Source: Paracoccus sp. JM45 (GTDB lineage Bacteria > Pseudomonadota > Alphaproteobacteria > Rhodobacterales > Rhodobacteraceae). From it: 64,000 nucleotides of DNA. Under the pieces are notes generated by a model. The model saw only the letters and a list, made by a program, of their open reading frames with translations. It was not told the DNA's origin and made no database searches. Location of the stretch: positions 1 to 64,000 of the forward strand of contig NZ_QQVY01000011.1 of the NCBI RefSeq assembly GCF_003590715.1. The letters run 5' to 3'. Below are positions 51,679 through 59,904 of this stretch, in pieces. Within the stretch, counting starts at the first letter, position 1, and each line of letters starts with the position of its first letter. Position numbers and translations under genes: made by a program.

Positions 51679-52350
51679 ATGGATATCTTTGACACCTTCC
51701 TGAACGCCGAGGTCATGCGACGCAGCTTTCCAATGCTGCTAAAGGGCCTCTGGATCACATTACAGCTGGGCATTTCCAGCATCATTGCGGGGCTGTTGCT
51801 GGGCTTGGCGCTGGCCATGGCGCGGCTTTATGCGGTGGCGCCGCTGCGCTTTCTGACGCGGGTCTATATCGACATCTTCCGGTCGATCCCGTTGCTGGTG
51901 CTGTTGATCATTGTCTATTATGCGCTGCCGTTTCTGGGCATACGCCTGTCGCCGTTTATGTCGGCCATGTCTGCGCTGACGCTGGTATCGGGGGCCTATA
52001 CCGCAGAAATCTTCCGCGCCGGTATCGAGGCGATTCCGAAAGGCCAGTTCGAGGCATCCGCCGCCCTTGGCCTGAACGGTCGCCAAACAATGGCGGACGT
52101 GATTTTGCCCCAAGCCGTGCGGGTGGTTATTCCGCCGCTGACGAATAATTCGATCAATGTGATCAAGGATACCGCGCTGGCATCCGTGGTTGCTATGCCC
52201 GACCTGTTGAAACAGGCGACGCAGGCGCAGGCCCTATCGGCCAATCCGACGCCGTTGATCGGGGCGGCGCTGATTTATCTGGCCTTTTTGTGGCCGCTTG
52301 TCGCGCTGGTGTCGCGCATGGAACGCCGCTTTGCCGCAAGGAGACGATAG
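51679..52350 (+). CDS. Amino-acid-type ABC importer permease
   Basis: The 223-residue membrane protein has the HisM/GlnP-type marks [18 protein letters not shown] and the coupling loop [16 protein letters not shown]. Only one permease gene is present, so it probably works as a homodimer. The ATPase gene starts one base after it ends, with AAGGAGA as its ribosome site. Confidence 0.92.
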   Translation: MDIFDTFLNAEVMRRSFPMLLKGLWITLQLGISSIIAGLLLGLALAMARLYAVAPLRFLTRVYIDIFRSIPLLVLLIIVYYALPFLGIRLSPFMSAMSALTLVSGAYTAEIFRAGIEAIPKGQFEASAALGLNGRQTMADVILPQAVRVVIPPLTNNSINVIKDTALASVVAMPDLLKQATQAQALSANPTPLIGAALIYLAFLWPLVALVSRMERRFAARRR

Positions 52351-52351
52351 A

Positions 52352-53086
52352 ATGACCTTTGTCAGCATCCGCAACCTTCGCAAATATTATGGCCCATTCG
52401 AGGCGCTCAAAGGCATTGATCTGGATGTCGCCAAAGGCGAGGTGGTTTGCGTTATCGGGCCGTCAGGGTCGGGGAAATCAACGCTGATCCGCTGCATCAA
52501 CCGGCTGGAGGATTTTTCCGATGACAGCCGCATCAGCGTGGACGGCATTCCCGTCGCCACCGGTCGCGCCTTGGCCAAAGTGCGGGCCGAGGTTGGCATG
52601 GTGTTCCAGTCCTTTAACCTGTTCCCGCATCTGACCGTGCGCGAAAACGTCATGCTGGCCCCCCGCCGCGTGCGCAGCACGTCACGCGCCGATGCTGCAC
52701 GGCAGGCCGATGTCTTGCTGGACCGTGTGGGCATTGCCAGTCAGGCCGATAAATACCCCGACCACCTGTCGGGCGGTCAACAGCAGCGCGTCGCCATTGC
52801 CCGCGCCTTGGCCATGGAGCCGCAGGTGATGCTGTTTGATGAACCGACCAGCGCCCTCGACCCCGAAATGGTCGGAGAGGTGCTGGACGTCATGCGCGAT
52901 CTGGCCCGCACCGGCGTCACCATGATCGTTGTCACGCATGAGATGGGCTTTGCCGCGCAGGTCGCCGACCGCGTTATTTTCATGGATGGCGGCCAGATTG
53001 TCGAACAGGGCCCGCCCGCGCAGGTGCTGTCCAACCCGTCCGAACCGCGCACCCGAAATTTTCTCAGCTCTGTGCTGAACCACTGA
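52352..53086 (+). CDS. Amino-acid-type ABC importer ATPase
   Basis: The start [14 protein letters not shown] gives 244 residues. Walker [11 protein letters not shown]-loop [26 protein letters not shown] and Walker [13 protein letters not shown] mark a GlnQ/HisP-like ATPase. It completes the importer that feeds the next two enzymes. It resembles the ATPase of the other polar amino acid importer at 18273. Confidence 0.93.
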   Translation: MTFVSIRNLRKYYGPFEALKGIDLDVAKGEVVCVIGPSGSGKSTLIRCINRLEDFSDDSRISVDGIPVATGRALAKVRAEVGMVFQSFNLFPHLTVRENVMLAPRRVRSTSRADAARQADVLLDRVGIASQADKYPDHLSGGQQQRVAIARALAMEPQVMLFDEPTSALDPEMVGEVLDVMRDLARTGVTMIVVTHEMGFAAQVADRVIFMDGGQIVEQGPPAQVLSNPSEPRTRNFLSSVLNH

Positions 53087-53098
53087 AGGTTGAATAAC

Positions 53099-54343
53099 AT
53101 GACACGCCCCTTGGATATGGCCCATGTGCACGCCCAATTTCCCGGTCTTCGCGATGACTGGGTCTTTTTCGACAATGCCGGTGGGTCGCAGATTGTGCGC
53201 CCCGCGGTCGATCGCATGGTTGAGTTTTTGTATCAGCGCAACGTCCAGACCGGTGGCAGCTATGCCGTATCGCAGGCGGCATCGGAGGCACTGATAACGG
53301 GTCGTCAGGCCGCCGCAACCTTGGTCAACGCCGCCCGCCCCGAGGAGATTGTCTTTGGTGCATCGACCACTGTGCTGATGCAGAACCTATGCGCCGCGAT
53401 GCGCAGCCAGTTCAGCGAAGGCGACGAGGTGATCGTCACCATGGCCGATCACGAAAGCAATATCGGCCCATGGATGCGGTTGCAGGAATTCGGTGTGACC
53501 CTCAAATTCTGGCCGCTGAATGCCGAAACCGGTGATCTGCAACTGTCCGATCTGGCATCACTGATGACGGACCGGACGCGGCTGGTGTGTGTGACGCATG
53601 TGTCGAATATTCTGGGCAAGGTGCATCCGGTCGCGGAATTTGCGCGGTTTATCCATGACCACGGCGCGCTGATCTGTGTCGATGCCGTCGCCTATGCACC
53701 GCACCGCGCCATTGATGTGCAGGCATGGGATATCGATTATTATGCCTTCAGCCTGTATAAATCATACGGTCCGCATGGGGCGATGATGTACGGCAAATAC
53801 GACCTGCTGGCCGAACTGGACGGGCTGTACCATTACTTTTACGGCAAGGACAAAGTCCCCGGCAAATTGGAACCCGGCAACCCCAGCTACGAAGTCGCGT
53901 TCAGCGTCGATGGCATCGTTGAATACCTGACCGGACTGGCCCGCCATCACGGCGCAACGGGTGACAGACGCGCGCTGGTCGTTGCCGCCTATGATCTGAT
54001 CACCCGGCAGGAAGACATGCTGACCGACCGGTTGCTGGGCTGGCTGGCGACGCGCGATGACTGTCATGTGGTCGGTGACACGGTGAACGTAAACAGCACC
54101 CGCGTGCCGACGATTGCGTTCAAATTCGACGGGGTGAATTCCGGTGATGTGGCGCGCGCAATGGATGATTTCGGCATCGCAATGCGCTTTGGTGATTTCC
54201 ATTCGCGGCGTCTGGTCGAAGAATTGGGGCTGGACCATGACGGCGGGGTGCTGCGCGTATCGATGGTGCATTACAACACCGTCGAACAGGTGGACCGCTT
54301 GACCGATGCTTTGACGCAAATCCTTGCCAAGGTGCCTGCATGA
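53099..54343 (+). CDS. Class V aminotransferase, cysteine desulfurase-like (VC1184 subfamily)
   Basis: The ATG at 53099 (GAAGG upstream) gives 414 residues. PLP residues are visible: Lys221 in FSLYKSYGPHG forms the Schiff base, Asp195 in CVDAVA holds the ring nitrogen and His118 in ADHES stacks on the ring. The FFDNAGGSQ start and the general pattern fit the TIGR01976 group of cysteine desulfurase-like proteins with unknown substrate. It lies between an importer and a hydantoinase, whose start overlaps its stop, so a catabolic role (transamination or C-S/C-N cleavage) is more likely than Fe-S assembly. Confidence 0.85.
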   Translation: MTRPLDMAHVHAQFPGLRDDWVFFDNAGGSQIVRPAVDRMVEFLYQRNVQTGGSYAVSQAASEALITGRQAAATLVNAARPEEIVFGASTTVLMQNLCAAMRSQFSEGDEVIVTMADHESNIGPWMRLQEFGVTLKFWPLNAETGDLQLSDLASLMTDRTRLVCVTHVSNILGKVHPVAEFARFIHDHGALICVDAVAYAPHRAIDVQAWDIDYYAFSLYKSYGPHGAMMYGKYDLLAELDGLYHYFYGKDKVPGKLEPGNPSYEVAFSVDGIVEYLTGLARHHGATGDRRALVVAAYDLITRQEDMLTDRLLGWLATRDDCHVVGDTVNVNSTRVPTIAFKFDGVNSGDVARAMDDFGIAMRFGDFHSRRLVEELGLDHDGGVLRVSMVHYNTVEQVDRLTDALTQILAKVPA

Positions 54344-55752
54344 CCGCGCTAGACCTTGTCATCACTGGCGGCACGGTGGTCACCGCCGCCGACAGCTATG
54401 TCGCGGATATCGGCATTCGCGATGGCAAAATCGTCGCGATCGGGCAGGATTTGCAGGGCGATGACCGTATCGATGCCACGGGTCTGATGGTCATGCCCGG
54501 CGGAATCGACGCGCATGTGCATCTGGATCAGCCGACCTCGGACGGGACGGTGATGGCGGATGATTTCGCCAGCGGTACGCGCTCGGCCGCGGCGGGGGGC
54601 AATACGACGGTTTTGCCATTTGCGATGCAGGTCAAGGGCCGGTCCCTGCGCGATTGCGTGCAGGAATATCACCAAAAGGCCGACGGGAAATGCCACACCG
54701 ACGTGTCCTTTCATCTGGTCGTCACCGATCCGACCCCGCAGGTCATGGGGCAGGAACTGCCCGCGCTGGTGCGGGACGGATATACCTCGTTCAAGGTCTT
54801 TATGACCTATGATGATCTGGTGCTGGATGATCGTGAATTGTTGGAGGTGTTTGACGTTGCTCGCCGCGAAAAGGCGCTGGTCATGGTGCATGCCGAAGGC
54901 CACGACGCCATCAAATTCCTGACCCGCAAGCTGGAGGATGAGGGCAAGACCGCGCCATTCTATCATGGCCAAGCCCACGCCCAGATTGCCGAACGCGAGG
55001 CGACGCATCGCGCCATCAGCCACGCCCAGCTGATCGACGTGCCAATTGTCATCGTCCACGTGTCAGGCCGCGAACCGATGGAGCAGATCCAATGGGCCCG
55101 CGCCCGTGGCCTGAAGGTTCATGCCGAAACCTGCCCGCAATATATCGCCCTGACCGCCGATGATCTGCAGGGGCTGAACATGGATTTCAATGGCGCGAAA
55201 TATGTCTGTTCGCCGCCGCCGCGCGATGCCGACAGTCAGGCCGCCATCTGGCAGGGGCTGCGGGACGGGACATTTGATATATTCTCGTCCGATCACTGCC
55301 CCTTCCGGTTCGATGGTCCGGCAGATACCGGCAAGAACAATCCCCGCGCGCGGACCTCGTTCAAATGGGTGCCCAACGGCATTCCGGGGGTGGAAACGCG
55401 GCTGCCGATCCTGTTTTCGGAGGGTGTCAGCAAGGGACGCATTACGCCGGAACGGTTTGTCGCGCTGACCGCGACCAATCCGGCGCGGCTGTACGGGTTA
55501 TACCCGCGCAAGGGTACGATCGCGATTGGTGGCGATGCTGATCTGACCCTGTGGGACCCCAATCTGACCCGCCCGATCCAGCAGCAAGGGTTGAACCACG
55601 GCTGCGATTATACCCCGTATGAGGGGATGCAGATCACCGGTTGGCCTGTCCGCACCCTGTTGGGCGGGCGCACCATTGCGCAGGACGGGGTGCCGGTCGG
55701 GGACGCGGGTGGCAGTTATCTGTCGCGCGGAACCAGTCAGGCCTATGGCTAG
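54340..55752 (+). CDS. Dihydropyrimidinase/hydantoinase
   Basis: The 470-residue cyclic amidohydrolase has all metal ligands: HVH at 59-61, carboxylated Lys152 in FKVFMTY, His184, His240 and Asp318 in SSDHCPF. SPPPRD and NPARLYGLYPRKG are typical of D-hydantoinases and dihydropyrimidinases. It opens a cyclic amide such as dihydrouracil, dihydrothymine or a hydantoin. No beta-ureidopropionase or dihydropyrimidine dehydrogenase gene is near, so the pathway is not the standard reductive pyrimidine route. Its stop codon overlaps that of the converging ynjD gene. Confidence 0.9.
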   Translation: MTALDLVITGGTVVTAADSYVADIGIRDGKIVAIGQDLQGDDRIDATGLMVMPGGIDAHVHLDQPTSDGTVMADDFASGTRSAAAGGNTTVLPFAMQVKGRSLRDCVQEYHQKADGKCHTDVSFHLVVTDPTPQVMGQELPALVRDGYTSFKVFMTYDDLVLDDRELLEVFDVARREKALVMVHAEGHDAIKFLTRKLEDEGKTAPFYHGQAHAQIAEREATHRAISHAQLIDVPIVIVHVSGREPMEQIQWARARGLKVHAETCPQYIALTADDLQGLNMDFNGAKYVCSPPPRDADSQAAIWQGLRDGTFDIFSSDHCPFRFDGPADTGKNNPRARTSFKWVPNGIPGVETRLPILFSEGVSKGRITPERFVALTATNPARLYGLYPRKGTIAIGGDADLTLWDPNLTRPIQQQGLNHGCDYTPYEGMQITGWPVRTLLGGRTIAQDGVPVGDAGGSYLSRGTSQAYG

Positions 55753-56387
55753 GCCGGTGACAGCGTCAACATTGGACCACCTGCGGCTTCGGCATCCTGC
55801 GGGTCATGGGTGACCAGCAGGCCGGGGATTCCGGCCTGCCGGATGTGGGCAAAAGTAAACTCGCGGATTTCTGCCCGCAGGGCCGTGTCCAGTTTCGAAA
55901 AGGGTTCATCCAGCAACAGCGCCTGCGGACGGGCCAGCAGGCCGCGCATCAGGGCCGCCCGCGCCATCTGGCCACCCGACAAGGTCGCAGGATCACGGTC
56001 GCCCATATCGGCTAGCCCTGCATCCGAAAGCGCCTTGTGCACAGTGGCGCGGCGCTTGCTGCGCCCCTTGATGTCGCGGGGCAGCCCGAAAGCCAGATTT
56101 TGTCCGACGTTCAGATGGGGAAACAGCACCGGATCCTGAAAGATCAAACCGATACGGCGGGCCTGTGCTGTCAGGGGCAGCAGGCTGCGTCCTTGCAGTA
56201 GGACATCGCCCTTGGTCTGGAAACCAGCCGCCAGATGCCCGCCGATTGCATCCAGCAGCGTGGATTTCCCGACGCCCGACGGCCCCATGACCACCGCCAC
56301 TTGCCCCGCCGGAATGGACAGGTTCAACGGTGCAAACAGAGAGTCGGAATTCTTATGCCGTATCTGAAGGTTGCGAAGTTCAAGCAT
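55749..56387 (-). CDS. ynjD: ABC transporter ATPase YnjD
   Basis: The 212-residue ATPase has Walker A GPSGVGKST, the Q-loop LIFQDPVLFPHLNVGQNL, LSGGQMARAALMRGLL and Walker B ALLLDEPFSKLD. The sequence GQNLAFGLPRDIKGRSKRR follows E. coli YnjD closely in pattern (GQNL, LP, KG, RR). The E. coli YnjBCD transporter has no established substrate. It is the last gene of an operon with YnjC, YnjB and YnjF homologues, three bases after ynjC. Confidence 0.85.
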   Translation of the reverse strand: MLELRNLQIRHKNSDSLFAPLNLSIPAGQVAVVMGPSGVGKSTLLDAIGGHLAAGFQTKGDVLLQGRSLLPLTAQARRIGLIFQDPVLFPHLNVGQNLAFGLPRDIKGRSKRRATVHKALSDAGLADMGDRDPATLSGGQMARAALMRGLLARPQALLLDEPFSKLDTALRAEIREFTFAHIRQAGIPGLLVTHDPQDAEAAGGPMLTLSPA

Positions 56388-56390
56388 AGG

Positions 56391-58091
56391 TCAGCTCCTT
56401 GCAGCGCGGCGATGGCGGAACACGATGGCGGGTATGGCAAAGGCCAGCGCATAGGTCAGGATCGGCAGCAATGCCTGAAGGCTGGTCACGACGCCGGTCA
56501 CACGCCTGTCCGATCCCGACGACAGGGTCACGGCCTCGGTCGTTAGCGTGTTGATGCGACCTGCACCCAGAAACAGCGTCGGCAGATATTGCGCCACGGA
56601 CACCGCGACACCGATGGCGGCAGCTGTCAGGATGGGCACCAGCAGAACCGGCAGTTTGACCGACCACAGAATGCGCCACGGTCCCGCCCCAAGCGCCGCG
56701 GCTGCACGGATCAGGCGCGGGTCCAAGGCACGCCACGGATCGGACAGGGCGATCATGATATAGGGGAATACAAAGATCGTATGCCCCCATGCGACCATGC
56801 CGATACCTTGCGGCAGTCCCGCCGAGAGTGCTGCGATATTCAGCCCGTAAAGAAACCCAATTTGCGGCAGCAACAGCGGCAGATAGATCAGCGCCTCGGC
56901 CCAAGGGGCGCGGGGGCTGGCACGGCGATCCTCGGCCTCTAGCCAGCCGATGGCGGTGATCAGGGCCGCAGCCGTGCTGAAAAACGCCAGCAGAAAGGTC
57001 GTCACCAAAGGGCCGCCCACTGTTGGACCAGCACGCATCCAGAACCGTATGGACAGGGATTCGGGCAAAAGGTCGGGAAACTGCCAGCGCCATGTTACCG
57101 ACCAGACCAGCAACACGATCAGCGCCGCACCGGTCAGGGCCAGCATGACCGCACCCGCGATGGCAGCAAGGCGCAGGACCAGCCCCAAACCCGGAAGACA
57201 GGCCCCCGATGCGATCCATGCCGGACCATACACACGCATCAGGTATTGCATCGAAAATACCAGCAACCCTGAAACCATCACCAATCCCAGCTGCAACAGG
57301 CTGCCCGCCGATGCAGGAAGCAGCAGTAACAAATCGGCGTCACCGTAAAGGCGTGTCAGCATCACTGCCAACGTCGGCGGATTGGTCGGGCCAAGGATCA
57401 TCGCAACATCCACAACCGACAGCGAATAGGCCAGAACGACCAGTAGCGGCAGCCGGATCAGTGGCCAGATCTGCGGGCCGATCAGAACCAGCCAGATCCG
57501 CGCATCCGGCACACCCAACATCCGCCCCGTACGCAAAGTCTGCGCCAGCGGAATCTGGTTCAATGCGGCCAGCATCATCAGCAGCAGAAAAGGAAACTCT
57601 TTCGCGGCCATGCCGATGATCAGCGCCAGCCCCCAAGGGTCATTCACGCTGATGATATCAGGCGGCTGTATCCAGCCCGCGAAGGGTGCAACTGCACGTG
57701 CGATCCACCCCGAAGGCGCAATCAGGAACGCCAACCCGATGGCCAGTGCTGCATGGGGCGCGGCCAGAACCGGCGTCAGCATACGCAATGCCAGACCTTT
57801 GGATCGGCCCCGATGCAGCCAAACGCAACAGCCAGCCGACAGCAACAGCGACAAAAAAGTCGTCGCCGCTCCGGTCCAGAGGCTGAGGAATATCGCGCGG
57901 GGCAGGCCCGGCGTGGCGGCCAGTTGATGCCACGCCGCCAGCCCGATGTCTGCTGCACTCAGTGCAGGCACGACCCCGAATGCGGCGCGCGCTGTCTGCC
58001 AGAAGCCCGCCACAATCGGCAGCAGGATCAGTGTCAGAACCGCGACCAGCACAAGACGTGCCAGCCAGCGATCCGCAGGGTCTGGTGTCAT
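56391..58091 (-). CDS. ynjC: ABC transporter permease YnjC (two fused permease domains)
   Basis: The start MTPDPADRW overlaps the ynjB stop as ATGA and gives 566 residues. Two BPD_transp_1 halves follow one another, each with its own set of membrane helices. The first coupling loop is TLRTGRMLGVPDARIWLVLI and the second is RLIRAAAALGAGPWRILWSV. Such a fused permease is typical of thiamine/iron/YnjC-type importers. A single polypeptide can form the whole channel. Confidence 0.85.
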   Translation of the reverse strand: MTPDPADRWLARLVLVAVLTLILLPIVAGFWQTARAAFGVVPALSAADIGLAAWHQLAATPGLPRAIFLSLWTGAATTFLSLLLSAGCCVWLHRGRSKGLALRMLTPVLAAPHAALAIGLAFLIAPSGWIARAVAPFAGWIQPPDIISVNDPWGLALIIGMAAKEFPFLLLMMLAALNQIPLAQTLRTGRMLGVPDARIWLVLIGPQIWPLIRLPLLVVLAYSLSVVDVAMILGPTNPPTLAVMLTRLYGDADLLLLLPASAGSLLQLGLVMVSGLLVFSMQYLMRVYGPAWIASGACLPGLGLVLRLAAIAGAVMLALTGAALIVLLVWSVTWRWQFPDLLPESLSIRFWMRAGPTVGGPLVTTFLLAFFSTAAALITAIGWLEAEDRRASPRAPWAEALIYLPLLLPQIGFLYGLNIAALSAGLPQGIGMVAWGHTIFVFPYIMIALSDPWRALDPRLIRAAAALGAGPWRILWSVKLPVLLVPILTAAAIGVAVSVAQYLPTLFLGAGRINTLTTEAVTLSSGSDRRVTGVVTSLQALLPILTYALAFAIPAIVFRHRRAARS

Positions 58092-59278
58092 CTTGTGTAT
58101 CGCACGGCCCATTCAGCCGTCAGGCGCCCCATCCAGCTGGCATGGGGTTCGGGCAGGGTCGGACCCAGATCCTGCAAGTCGGGCAGGGCGGGGGCGGTCG
58201 GCAGATCGGCAAAGACTGCTGGGTCGACTTTGGCCGGATCAAGCACCGAAAATGACCCGAGCACGGTGATGTCCTGCATATGCGCCTGTGTTTCGGGGTC
58301 CAGCAGGAAGTTGGCCACCACCTGCGCGCCCGCTGCGTGGGCTGCATTGAAGGGAATGGCAACAAAGCTGATATTGCCGATCGAGCCGCCTTGGGGAACA
58401 AACACTCGCGCCGTATCGGGCAGCAACCCCTGTTCGATGGCCGCCGCCGCCGAGGCGGGATCGAAGGACATTGTGATATCGACTTCGGAATCGTTCAGCA
58501 GTTGTTGCTGGATGGATTCGTTTTCCGGAAATGCCTGTCCGCTGCGCCACAGGTTCGGGCGCAAGGCTTCATACCAGTCCCAGAAAGGGGCGGTCTGTTC
58601 GGTAAATTTCTGATCTGTGACCGGCTGTTGCAGCACGTCAGGGTCAGGGGCCAGTTCGACCAATGCCTGCTTCAGGAAGGTCGCGCCCATGAAATTGGCA
58701 GGGTCGGGATGGGTCATCCGTCCGGGATTGGCCTGCGCCCATTCCACAAAACCCGCCATATCGGCAGGCGGGTTCGGGACCCGTTCACTATCATAGATAA
58801 AAACAAAGCGGGCCAGCCGCCACGGGCTTTCACGGCCTTCGGTGGGCACAGTGAAATCCACCAGCGCAGGGGAATTTTCGGACAGGTCTAGATAGCGGCC
58901 ATTGGGCATATCCGACAGGAAGGGGGCATGCAGCAGACCCTGTTCCTTCATTGCCAGAAAATTCGGCCCGTTCACCCAGATCAGATCGACCGAACCATCC
59001 TTATCGCGTCCGGCGGTTTTTTCGGAAAGGACACGGGTGACTGCCTCGGATGTATCCGACAGTTTGACCTGCTCGACACGTACATCGAATTTGTCCTGCG
59101 TCTGCCGGCTGACCCAAGCGATAAAATCATTGGTGCGCTGGTCACCGCCCCATGCGTTCCAATAGACCGTCTGGCCGCGCGCCTCGGCCAGTGTCAGGTC
59201 CCAATCGGCCAATGCGGGGGCGTTCAGGGCCAGAAAAATGCCTGTCGCCAGAACCAGGTTCTGCAAATATCCGCGCAT
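58088..59278 (-). CDS. ynjB: ABC transporter binding protein YnjB
   Basis: The start MRGYLQNLVLATG overlaps the ynjF stop and gives 396 residues with a signal peptide ending at ALADW. The stretch ARGQTVYWNAWGGDQRTNDF and then VDLIWVNGPNF follow the E. coli YnjB pattern. It is a family 1/iron-type solute-binding fold that should deliver a ligand to YnjC. The ligand of this protein group is not known to me. Confidence 0.85.
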   Translation of the reverse strand: MRGYLQNLVLATGIFLALNAPALADWDLTLAEARGQTVYWNAWGGDQRTNDFIAWVSRQTQDKFDVRVEQVKLSDTSEAVTRVLSEKTAGRDKDGSVDLIWVNGPNFLAMKEQGLLHAPFLSDMPNGRYLDLSENSPALVDFTVPTEGRESPWRLARFVFIYDSERVPNPPADMAGFVEWAQANPGRMTHPDPANFMGATFLKQALVELAPDPDVLQQPVTDQKFTEQTAPFWDWYEALRPNLWRSGQAFPENESIQQQLLNDSEVDITMSFDPASAAAAIEQGLLPDTARVFVPQGGSIGNISFVAIPFNAAHAAGAQVVANFLLDPETQAHMQDITVLGSFSVLDPAKVDPAVFADLPTAPALPDLQDLGPTLPEPHASWMGRLTAEWAVRYTR

Positions 59279-59904
59279 CAGGGTGCATCCCGCTGTTCGG
59301 GGGTGAAGGCAGTCCATCCCTGATGCCAGCGCAAACCCGTGGTGATCGCGCAAGCTGTTGCAAAGACATAGGCCAGAACCGGAAATCCTGCGGGCCACAG
59401 GCAGATGACGATGAACAGGCCGATCGTTTCGAACCCTTCTGTCAGGCCGCCAAGGTAATAGATGCCCTTTGTCGGAAAGGCCTTTGCGTTTTCGCCGCGC
59501 TTGGCGGCAATAGCTGCATAGGCCAGAAACGATGATCCCGTTCCGACAAAAGCGCAGATCAGCGTTGCAGCGGGCAGCGCATTCGCGGTCGGGTCATTCA
59601 GGGCAAAACCCAGCGGGATAAGGGCATAGAACAGGAAATCCAATGTGATATCCAGAAAGGCCCCACGGTCGGTCGGGCCTTGCAATCGTGCAACTGCCCC
59701 GTCCAGCCCATCCATCAGACGGTTCATCCCGATCAGCAGAAGGGCCGGAACCCATGCCCCCATGATCACGGCGACAAAGCCAAGCACCCCGAAGCCGAAG
59801 CCGACAAGCGTCAGTTGATCGGCGGTGATGCCGCGGCTGTCCAGCCAGTTGGCCAAGGGCGACAGCGCGCGGCGTTGGGTGGGAAGGATCAGGGCGTCGA
59901 TCAT
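59278..59904 (-). CDS. ynjF: CDP-alcohol phosphatidyltransferase family protein YnjF
   Basis: The 208-residue membrane protein has the family motif DGLDGAVARLQGPTDRGAFLDITLD, given here by its ends: D-G-x2-D-G-A-x2-R and G-x3-D-x3-D. In the region between residues 140 and 160, IYYLGGLTEGFETI is almost the same as in E. coli YnjF. This family moves a phospho-headgroup from a CDP-linked lipid to an alcohol, or the reverse. It is tied by ATGA overlaps to the flavoprotein gene upstream and ynjB downstream. The acceptor alcohol is unknown. Confidence 0.85.
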   Translation of the reverse strand: MIDALILPTQRRALSPLANWLDSRGITADQLTLVGFGFGVLGFVAVIMGAWVPALLLIGMNRLMDGLDGAVARLQGPTDRGAFLDITLDFLFYALIPLGFALNDPTANALPAATLICAFVGTGSSFLAYAAIAAKRGENAKAFPTKGIYYLGGLTEGFETIGLFIVICLWPAGFPVLAYVFATACAITTGLRWHQGWTAFTPEQRDAP

